In this document: positions 55,372 through 64,000 of the stretch, one piece after another
Numbering within the stretch: position 1 is the first letter of the stretch
Layout: each line of letters opens with the position of its first letter
DNA from: Pseudoneurospora amorphoporcata
Taxonomy: Eukaryota > Ascomycota > Sordariomycetes > Sordariales > Sordariaceae
Length of the DNA: 64,000 nt
Reading direction: 5' to 3'
Assembly (NCBI GenBank): GCA_033297205.1
Contig: MU859141.1
Coordinates: 76,847-140,846 of the forward strand
Notes under the pieces: model-generated
Database searches by the model: none
Told to the model about the DNA's origin: nothing
Seen by the model: the letters and a program-made list of their open reading frames with translations, nothing else
Position numbers and translations under genes: made by a program

Positions 55372-57104
55372 ATGAGGATCTCGGCTTCAACCGTGCTCCT
55401 CGGGGCTGCCTCGGCCGCGTCGGCCGCTTCGTTCCAGAACCAGGCCCAGCAGGTCCTTGCCGACAACTTCCACAAGGCCCATGACGCCATCAAGCCCGTC
55501 GCCGACTCGTTCGCGCACACCACCCTCGAGAGCTTTGAGGAGGCCTTCAATGGCATGAACTCCCAGGCCAAGGCGCTTTGGGACGAGATCAAGCTTCTCG
55601 TTCCCGAGAATGCCTTCGATAAGCCCACCTGGTTCAGCAAGCCCAAGGCTGCTAAGCGCCGTAAGGACTGGGACCACGTCGTCAAGGGCGCCGATGTCCA
55701 GAAGCTGTGGGTCAAGGGAGCCGACGGCGAAAAGCATCGCGAGGTTGGCGGCCAGCTCGATAACTTCAACCTGCGCGTCAAGTCGGTCGATCCTTCCAAG
55801 CTTGGCGTCGACAAGGTCAAGCAGTACAGCGGTTACCTTGACGACGAGGCCAACGATAAGCACCTGTTCTACTGTAAGCCAATCACGCTCGATTTGCCCT
55901 AACCATCACAATCGATCGCGATGCTAATATCAACTCTCCAGGGTTCTTCGAGTCTCGCAACGATCCCAAGAACGACCCCGTCGTTTTGTGGTTGAACGGT
56001 GGCCCCGGCTGCTCTTCGCTCACTGGTCTCTTCCTTGAGCTTGGCCCTTCTTCCATTGACAAGAAGCTCAAGGTCGTCAACAATGAGTTCGCCTGGAACA
56101 ACAACGCTAGCGTTATCTTCCTTGACCAGCCCGTTAACGTCGGCTACTCGTACTCTGGCAACGCCGTCAGCAACACTGTCGCTGCCGGCAAGGATGTCTA
56201 CGCTCTTCTTACCCTCTTCTTCCACCAGTTCCCCGAGTATGCCAAGCAGGACTTCCACATTGCTGGCGAGTCTTATGCTGGTCACTACATCCCCGTCTTT
56301 GCCTCCGAGATCCTGTCCCACAAGGACCGCAACATTAACCTCAAGTCCGTCCTCATTGGTAACGGCTTGACTGACCCTCTTACCCAGTATGAGCACTACC
56401 GCCCTATGGCCTGCGGTGAGGGTGGCTACCCCGCCGTTCTCAGCGAGAGCGAGTGCCGCAGCATGGACAATGCCCTCCCTCGTTGCCAGTCTCTTATCCG
56501 TAACTGCTACGAGAGCGGTAGTGTCTGGTCGTGCGTTCCTGCCGCCATCTACTGTAACAACCAGTTCATCGGCCCCTACCAGCGCACTGGCCAGAACGTC
56601 TATGACATCCGCGGAAAGTGCGAGGATGACAACAATCTCTGCTACAGCGCTCTTGGCTGGATCAGCGACTACCTGAACCAGAAGGATGTCATGGACGCTC
56701 TCGGTGTCGAGGTTGAGGGCTATGACAGCTGCAACTTCGATATCAACCGCAACTTCCTCTTCCAGGGTGACTGGATGCAGCCCTTCCACCGTCTCGTCCC
56801 CGGCATCCTCAAGGAGATCCCCGTCCTCATCTATGCCGGTGATGCCGACTTCATCTGCAACTGGCTCGGCAACAAGGCTTGGTCCGAGGCTCTCGAGTGG
56901 CCCGGCAAGAAGGGCTTCAACAAGGCCGAACTCGAGGACCTCTCTCTTCCCAAGGCTGACAAGGAGTACGGCAAGGTCAAGTCCTCTGGAAACTTCACCT
57001 TCATGCAGATATACCAGGCTGGCCACATGGTTCCCATGGATCAGCCTGAGAACTCGCTCGATTTCCTCAACAGGTGGTTGGGCGGTGAGTGGTTCGAGCA
57101 GTAA
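55372..57104 (+). CDS. PRC1: Vacuolar carboxypeptidase Y precursor (serine carboxypeptidase)
   Basis: Serine carboxypeptidase of family S10 acting in the vacuole. Exons 55372-55873 and 55942-57104 (68-nt intron) give 554 residues. The signal peptide is MRISASTVLLGAASAASA, followed by a propeptide of about 115 residues. The mature part begins near VKSVDPSKLGVDKVKQYSGYLDD. The oxyanion region is LWLNGGPGCSS. The catalytic triad is Ser in GESYAGHY (about 278), Asp in YAGDADFICNWLGN and His in QAGHMVPMDQP. The splice joins TTCTACT to GGTTC, giving HLFYWFFESRNDP. A long open frame on the opposite strand (55899-57134) is a by-product of codon bias. Codon use is strongly C-ending, suggesting high expression. 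Confidence 0.96.
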
Positions 57105-59457
57105 GCGCCGCATGGCGTAACAGGAAACCCGCAATTGGAAAGCGGGATCTTATGAGTGTATGATGGATGAATATTGATAAGGGATTGGATTGGATTATGA
57201 CAAGGGCACGTGTATACATCAAGGGATAAAGACCATGGGGACCTTACGGATAACTTGGCTAGTGTCAGCGAGCTCGTGTCTATTTGATGGTTCAGACTGG
57301 ACACAGCGTGGCGTAATGGGCAGAAGCACCCGGCAGAGTTTGTATACAGAATGGAATTTTCTTTCATCGTCAACAGCTCGTCGCAGCGAATATTTGGATG
57401 TTGTAATACTATCGAATGCTATTCCCCAAGTTCATGGACATCACGCTAGCGGTCGTTGTACATACTACTCGCGTTCATCAGTCCATCACGTCTACTGGTG
57501 GGAGTGAAGACCTGACGAGTAGCTGTAATAGTCAGGCACTTTGTGCGTGATGCGTTGACGACTCCCTGTCGTAACTATCGTTCATTATGCTCATCCGGGA
57601 GTGTTATCAGAGGCTCGGTTCAAACAAAAAAGCTAGGAAACTCTTCCTTTAATCTTATTTATGGACGTGTTGAACTCTACTGCCTTCCTGTTCAATTGTC
57701 TTTACTTTCGAGATATTCAAAGCCCTTTCTCAACACGACGATAAACTTAAACATGGGTCTTGTGAGACAGAGGAAGGCCGGAACGGATGAGCAGCTTGAC
57801 GTCTCGCTCTTTCTCATTTGCTCTCCATCGCTCTTTATCGCTCCTTCTTGTATACCTAACCTCCGACCGCGCCAGGCTGGGGACCGAGCGCCTTGACAAT
57901 TACAAGGTTTGAATCGCAGTGAGAGAAGATGCGTGATAGGATGCACCCCACACAGGGACGAGTAGAACCGCTAATTAGATAAATTGACAAAGGCAGCGAG
58001 CGGGGACGTAAAATGGTGATGAAGCAGCTTTAGATGGTAATGTCATATCTTATCATTCTATTTTGCGATATTTTTGTTGAGTAATTAAGGAACTCAACTC
58101 AACTCAAGTCAACTCCAACTCGACTCTTCTGTCGGTACTTCCCCGCGTCGGTTCAGAGGCAGGACACAGCACGAACGTACGTAGGATGAAAGAGAAAACA
58201 CAAGAAAAAAAAATCAAAAACATCCGTTGATGAGTGGGCGGGTTGGGTATGTATGTGAAAAAGTGAGAACCGAGCTCCGAGAAAAAGTCTAAGTGTAGTA
58301 CAGTAACAATGATAATCCAATGTCGATGAATTCCGAAACAAGCCAAGGAACAACAACCCAAACCATGAACGAAACAGAAAGTAAAGACGAAGAAGAAGAC
58401 CCTGAAGTGAATACAAAACAGAAAGAAGGAAAGAGCAAGGCGGAAACGAGGTATCATGTTGAAGGTGGAGTAACTAACCAAAAAAAAACAAGGTGAAGTG
58501 GTAAGAATGAACCAATGCCCATGCAACCTCTAGTAATACACTGACACAGTTAAAGAAGTGATTTGCGAGTTGTTTTGTTTCCTCGGAAGAGCCCAGAATA
58601 GAGTCGAGTTTTTGTTCTTGTCTCGCTCCTGTGGGGGAATGGAATGGTAGTGGTAAACCCAGCAAAAAAGTGTGTGTGAAACGAAGTCGGAAGAATGAAT
58701 AACCAACAAGAAAAAGAAGCCCAATGGTAAATGCTCTCTCCCCTTCTCCCCTTTAATCTCTCCCCCCCCCCCTCCCCCCCTTTCTTGCCTTTCCTAATCG
58801 TGTGTATACGTATGTAATTTCGCCCGTGCATCCTTTCCGTACCCCAACCTGAATAATCAATAATCATAAAATGCATTTTGCTCCTCTTCTCCCTACTGTC
58901 CCACCCTAATGATGAGCAACCGCATGTAGACACAAAGCATGTGTGTCTTGGTAACAAAACCCCCTTCCCACCCGACGGGAGACGACACTGACTCCTTATA
59001 ATCTTTAGCGTCCAGTAAGCCAGTTCCAGCCACCATCGATAACGATGTAGATGGCTCAGAGTCGTTATCTGAGACTTGGGGGGGGGGGCAAATAATGAAG
59101 GAAGGGGCCGGCGTTCCATAAGAACCTCGCGAACCCCTATCCAGAAATTACACCCGGGTTCAGCAGCGGTGGTGTTACGAGCGTAGGCGTCTCGACAACA
59201 CCCTGAAGATAGGATATCCGATAAGAAGACATTATGAGTCAACAGTATCAGATCCTTTGGCGGTATCATCCATGATGCCCGATCTACAGCGGAAAACTTC
59301 ATGAGCCGCTGGATCTGGGCCTCCACTTCTTTGCGCGCTTGACAATATCGGGTGAAGAATCCGAGAGCGTAGCATCGTTATCATCTGCGGGGACGACAAG
59401 CATGCTGCCTTGTTTCGGAGGCGGCGGCGACGAAAGCCGAAGCAGAGAGATGGCGCT
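57105..59457. other. Convergent 3' region of CPY and the phosphodiesterase gene
   Basis: About 2.35 kb with simple sequences: an AACTC-type pentanucleotide stretch near 58091-58123, a C11-T-C7 run at 58762-58780 and an 11-base G run at 59078-59088. No gene is supportable. Much of the right side may be 3' untranslated sequence of the phosphodiesterase gene. Confidence 0.5.
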
Positions 59458-62021
59458 CTATCCCATCGAATCTGCTGACCTCTCGGGGCTCGCGGGGCAT
59501 GATGTCTTTCCCTTCTTCGATTTGGTGAACGAGGAAAATTTGGATGAGAACTTGTTCTTGAGACCCATCAGGCTCGCCTTCTTCTTAATCGTCTTGCCGT
59601 TGTCGGGATCTTGTTCTGGTTTCAGATATTCATGTCCTAATGTCGATCCGCTGCCATTCATGTGACCGTTTCCGCTAGACATGTTATCTTCGTCATCACT
59701 TATGAAATGATCAAGTTTTTCGTTCACTTGCAGCTGATCCCGGTCCGAAGACAACTTGGTTGCCTCGGGTATCGCAGTTGGAGAGTCCGGCGCTGTGACG
59801 GTGGTCACAGGAACACCGACAGACTTGTCCATCGAGTCCCTGCTAATAATGCTCGTACCCTGCGTACTAGGCGAGAGCGGCATCTTGCCCGTCGTTGCGC
59901 TGTTTGCCTGCGAACCCCACTCTCCCGAGCAGGGTGCTGAGCTCCCTTCGGTCGCCTCACTGCACCGCTGGCGATTCGATCCGTGTAACCCAGCACCCCC
60001 ACGGGAGAAATCCGTGGTCGTAAGACTAGGAAGCACACCAGTGGGCCTCCCATTGAGGGCGCTCTTTTCTGTCGGGGGCTCCGAATCGCATTTAGGCGGC
60101 GGGCTGTGTTTAGGAATGCCAGGCTGATTTTCCATAGTCGATCCTGCCGAGGGGAGTTGGAGTTGATTCTCGAAATGGGTGAGGTTCAGTTCCATTTCGT
60201 CAACGGAGAACTGTAGACCGGGCAAGATATCGGCCACTCCTCGGAAAAGAGGGAAGGCAAATAACTCCATGAATTTCAGCTGGGATCTGATACGACCGTC
60301 GAGACTTGTTGATGGTGGAGCAACCAATGCCGTCTTTTGACCCATATCCCTCTCAATCTGAGTCTGCAAGATGAGCTCGTCATTCAACAGGTGCATCCAC
60401 TGAGCCCCGATATCATGCCTCCGTGCGACGTTGCTGATATCGGCGCACTTGATGATGAGAGCGCACACTAGCACCCTCGCCTCTTCGACAGCCTTCTCAT
60501 TCCAACCGCCAAGATCGGGTTGCTGAGCTCGAAGTTTTTGTAGGTTTCCGAGCTTTGCCATGTAGTCAAAGTGAAGGGCCATATCTGTAGCCAGGATACA
60601 ACTGATCATCAACGTGCGCAGACGCCTATTCTCGTAAAATATCGGCCAATGTCGCTTGAGGATTTGGCAGTAACTGGTGCTGTGAAAGTTCTCTAGTACT
60701 GAGCGATCATTGTAAAGCTCCGCAAGAGGCGCTCGGGCCTCGATTAGGAAGCCGTTGTTGACACCGGGATGCAAAACATCGTGGCCAATGGCAGTAAGAA
60801 GGAGCGTGAAGGCTTCTTCCGGACCTATCGAGGGAGTTGCTGAGGGTTTCGCGGTTGAACCCGTATGGTTGCCGTTCACATTTGGATAAGGAGGCAATGC
60901 GCCAATCCGGAGCAGCTGGTGAAAAGTTGCCTGTAGAACATCGATAACATGTCGGAAGTTGTGATATGGCACAAAACCCATGTACGCAGCCCGACAAGCC
61001 TTGAGAAAGTTTTGCAGCTGCAATGACGAAATGCGAAATGCCTTTAGTTCCGGCATGGACAAGGCATGGTTGAGTGTAAGCTCGGCTGCAACTATCAGTT
61101 CGTCGTAGTCAAACTTGTGAGCATCGAAATGCCATGTGCTGATGGCGCAGGAGATCTCGGCTCGCTTCTCAGAGGACACCGAGACATTGGCCTTATAGAT
61201 CTCATCTCTGTCGTCCTCCGTGCTGCAGATCTTCTTAATCAGACTCTCCACCAGGTATTCGCGGAGGTAACCGTACGGCCGGGTATCGTTAAACACAGCA
61301 ATCAGCGATCGCTTTCTGCCCTTACGCACATCCGCCAATGCTTGCTTCCTCGAAAGAGCGTCCTTGTAAGCGTGATATGCCCTGTCTTGAATCACTGTGA
61401 TGCTCTTAGCATTCAGAGGTCCCGATAGGACTGCCTTGGCCCCAAAATCGATACATTGCTGTCGCATTCTCGTCCTATCAGCCCCACTGACGTTGTTCAT
61501 GGAGTCCGGTAATTGGATGAGTGGGACAGGTATAACCTGTTCGTAGAGATGGCGAGCACGAGCTTCGGACTCGACCTTTTTAAGTAACGAGAGGCCGTAC
61601 GAGTTGCCATCGTGGCTCTCGTCCCTGCGTTCGTTCGGAAATTGGGCTGGGAAGAACTGCTGGTAAGGAGTGTCCAAGAGGATAATCGTTGGTTGAAGAT
61701 CGGCCTCGTGGTCTTCTTGGGGCTTGAGCCAGCGGGACATGCAGGCACCCTCAGTGCTGCACAAGTAAGCTGCGTCCAACTGTTAGCACAAGAGGTCGAC
61801 ATAAAGGAAGAATATCAGCGGCCCCGCAAACCTTCTGAGAAAACTTCCAAAATACACTTCACCGTGTCGGCAATGCATCTTGGTTCCGTCTTTGCAACAA
61901 CCTCGTCCAAATGCCTTGCATTTCGTTGGATGCAGCGGTCCTCCGACACTGAGCGATTGACGTATATAACACGGTAGTGGATGTCTTCCATGGCAACTTG
62001 TGGTTCCTCCATGATATCCAT
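59458..62021 (-). CDS. PDE2: High-affinity 3',5'-cyclic-AMP phosphodiesterase, PDE2 type
   Basis: Hydrolyses cAMP and so damps PKA signalling. Exons on the minus strand are 62021-61832 and 61769-59458 (62-nt intron), 833 residues. The metal-binding signature is PYHNFRHVIDVLQ (about 332-344), with LLLTAIGHDVLHPGVNNG (HD at 393-394) and IKCADISNVARRH. The intron acceptor is the second AG (ACGCAG), which joins EVFSE to AYLCSTEGACMSRW in frame; the nearer AACAG would shift the frame. The start at 62021 is the first of three in-frame ATGs, MDIMEEPQVAMEDIHYRVIYV. The family begins close to the third. The last 230 residues are Ser/Thr/Pro-rich with a basic KKKASLMGLKNKFSSKF segment. From memory, the N. 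crassa orthologue is acon-2, needed for conidiation; this is unverified. Confidence 0.93.
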
Positions 62022-64000
62022 GTTGACTTTTGGTAGTGACCAGTCTCCTGCGACCGCACTCTGGACCAAAAAAAAGACGACGGATCAAAGCCACAACCTT
62101 GGGTGCTTGCGTTTCTTGCCGAACGACCGAAACTAGCCAATGCTTGTTTTAGCCTCGGGGAGAGGGACCCAAAATAGGCCAAGACGACTCCGACAGCGAT
62201 TGGACGCCGACGCCTCCTTTGACGCGACCACTAATAGGTCTAATCTTTCGTCGATTTTCTCTCTTCGGAGGGCGAGAACGATTGTGAGGGGTACGATTGC
62301 GAGGGATGCAGGCCTCCAAGTCACAGAACGAGTTTCGAAAGTTTGACTGGAAATGCTGGTAGACGATATTTGCGACAATGAAGTACAAATCTGGGATTGC
62401 GGTATCCGGCGAGTAGAATGCTTTTCGAGGCGCTCAGGGAGGCGAAGAGACTGCTGGAGGCCCGATCGAGTTGCCTGGCTGGTCGGAAATTAGAAACGCG
62501 CCGCAAAGAAGGTCAAATTGAACAGAACGCCGGCGACGACGACATGCGCGTCTAGACAATTGTGCCGTGAATCGCGGGTAATCGGTAATTGATGACATGT
62601 AACGGGTGGGTAGCGTGGTGGTTCGTGGTCGTGCTTCAGCGGACTAAGACTCCAGGGAAATTGGAAGACGAGAAGGAAGGATGGAAACAAAAAGGAAGGA
62701 TGGAATCGCCAAGGGCCTGGGAGGTGGCCAGACATGGACGGGAGAGAAGAGATAGGGGAGGGCGTGGAAGGAGTTTGGAACTCGCTGCTCTACAGTGAGA
62801 GGTGCAGTGCTAAGGGTAGCAGTATCCATACCCGGTACACACACTGGGTAGGGAGGGCAGGGCCAGGCAAAGGTACAGGTGCATGTAGGTAGAGGTACCT
62901 TGCTGTGGAAGTAGAGGGCAGGTACCTGTGGACAATGGCAGCAAAAGAATGGGACGGGACCCGAGTGAGAGTGACAAACAAGGCCAGGCACCTTGTCTAC
63001 CTCCTACCGGGTCGAGGCAGCGGATAGCGGGCGGGTAAGTAAGTAGCAGCAGGCAATGGACGACAGATTATCAGGAAGATGGCAAGTGGAAAGGCAGGCT
63101 CCCGTCACGGTCCCATGTTCCCATGCTCCTATGCTCCTTCGAGGACAGACTACAGCCCGAGAGGCGGGCGGGTGGAGACTGGAGACTGCGTCGAGTGAGG
63201 CAGGCACGCAGGGCAAGGGTGGAAGTGAGCAGTGGAAGCAGTGGAAGGAGCTTTTGGCTGCCATCGCGAAATCGACGTCGGCGACGGGAGGAACTGGGAA
63301 GGGGTGGAATTGGAATCCGAACTGTGGAAGGGGAAGGGGAGACGGGAAGGAACCTCGAGGCCAGTCCAACCTGAACATGACGGGAACCTTCAACAAGGGA
63401 GGCCGGGGATACGCTATACGTACATTGGACAGGAGATGTTTGTTGGTCGATATTGGCTGCCACGGCGGCAGTGGTTGGAATATGACAAAGACAGGGAGGC
63501 CGGCGACGAAAGGGAAAAGCCACGGCCCCAATGGAGATGTGGTGGTTGCTCAATTGGTAACCGCAAATGTAATAAAATGGGAGAGGCTAGACCCGTTCGC
63601 TCATGATAGGCATGGGTTTCCAAGGGCGGGGTTCGCTTCTTATACTCTTATCTAGGTATTTTTTTGCTGGTCTTTGGTCCCATTGGTTTTGGCTTGGGAG
63701 CTGGGATGACGCGCGAGCCTGGCGACCGAACACTGGTAGAAGCCGGCATGGAACCCATCCAGCGCTGCACTAACGCTTTCGTTTCATCCACCGAACCTGC
63801 GCGGCATGGCACTCGGGTTGGCCGATGCCCGTGGATCGGCGTCCGCTAGGCCTGTCACGTCAAGATCAAAACATCAACATGGAAGACGGAAGAAAAAATA
63901 AAATTATTGAAAAAAATGCCACACATTGCTTGGCAAGAGGGAGGTGTGCTGTGCGCGACAGCTCTTGCGAAGAGAAGCCGACAAGGTCGATAGAGGGTCA
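62022..64000. other. Region upstream of the phosphodiesterase gene to the window end
   Basis: About 2 kb. The first part should hold the leader and promoter; TTTTTTTTGGTCCAG just upstream of 62050 (minus strand) could be the 3' end of an intron in the leader. GGTACCT and AGGTAGAGG words recur near 62885-62925. The 62600-63400 part is rich in GGAAGG and GGGAGG. No protein gene is supportable, and any next gene lies beyond the window. Confidence 0.45.

Noticed and set aside
55899..57134. 411-codon open frame antisense to carboxypeptidase Y
   Set aside because: It overlaps a highly biased, certain coding exon and its intron boundary, and shows the same Leu/Val-rich antisense signature.
63540..63600. 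GGTTGCTCAATTGGTAACC resembling a tRNA D arm
   Set aside because: No acceptor stem or T arm can be built around it, so it is not called a tRNA.
1..64000. CRISPR arrays, bacterial operons, 5S rRNA copies
   Set aside because: No regularly spaced repeats or prokaryotic features were seen. I also looked for the dispersed 5S rRNA genes known in Neurospora and did not see one.

Overview
This window is nuclear DNA of a filamentous ascomycete, most likely Neurospora or a close Sordariales relative. Genes carry short introns, mostly 54-110 nt, with GT...AG ends and CTAAC or CTGAC branch sites close to the acceptor. Intergenic spaces run to several kb. The only transposon-like DNA carries transitions of the kind made by repeat-induced point mutation (RIP). 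Protein matches were recognised from motifs and memory only; no search was run. From memory, unverified, this order of genes resembles a part of Neurospora crassa linkage group I.

Layout: 1-5913 is the 3' part of the giant lipid-transfer protein gene FMP27. 8330-11722 (-) is NAD-specific glutamate dehydrogenase, followed by a 5.5 kb gene-poor stretch. 17222-18773 (+) is kynureninase. 21441-22341 (-) is ribosomal protein eL32. 23521-25009 (-) is an XDJ1-type DnaJ chaperone with a CaaX end. 26100-28307 (+) is mitochondrial glutamyl-tRNA synthetase. 28624-29718 (-) is the COP9 signalosome protease CSN5. 30565-32440 (-) is prephenate dehydrogenase, divergent from an RCC1-repeat protein (32917-34026, +). 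34163-35847 (-) is a RAD9 checkpoint-clamp subunit, divergent from an F-box-like/LRR-like protein (37301-39184, +). 40413-42020 (+) is the Hsp90 co-chaperone CDC37. 42273-43989 is a nest of inverted-repeat elements. 45176-46375 (+) is a GPI-anchored PLC-like protein. 47371-48421 (+) is an unknown protein. 51351-52605 (+) is ribosomal protein uS13 (S18). 52995-53939 (-) is the ribosome maturation factor SDO1. 55372-57104 (+) is carboxypeptidase Y. 59458-62021 (-) is a high-affinity cyclic-AMP phosphodiesterase.

The genes are independent housekeeping and regulatory loci and form no metabolic cluster. Loose themes are translation (eL32, uS13, SDO1, MSE1), chaperones (XDJ1, CDC37) and amino-acid/NAD metabolism (GDH2, BNA5, TYR1). 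Exon structures below were built by hand from splice signals, and the coding length of each model is divisible by three.

The least ordinary parts are: two TA-bounded inverted-repeat elements lying end to end, one of them invaded by a third; a 300-nt in-frame open stretch at the start of a long uS13 intron; a possible small secreted-protein locus near 50.2 kb; a region full of palindromic GGTACCT/CCTCTAGGTA motifs near 6.3-7.7 kb; and a GC-AG intron in MSE1. I found no convincing new multi-gene system.
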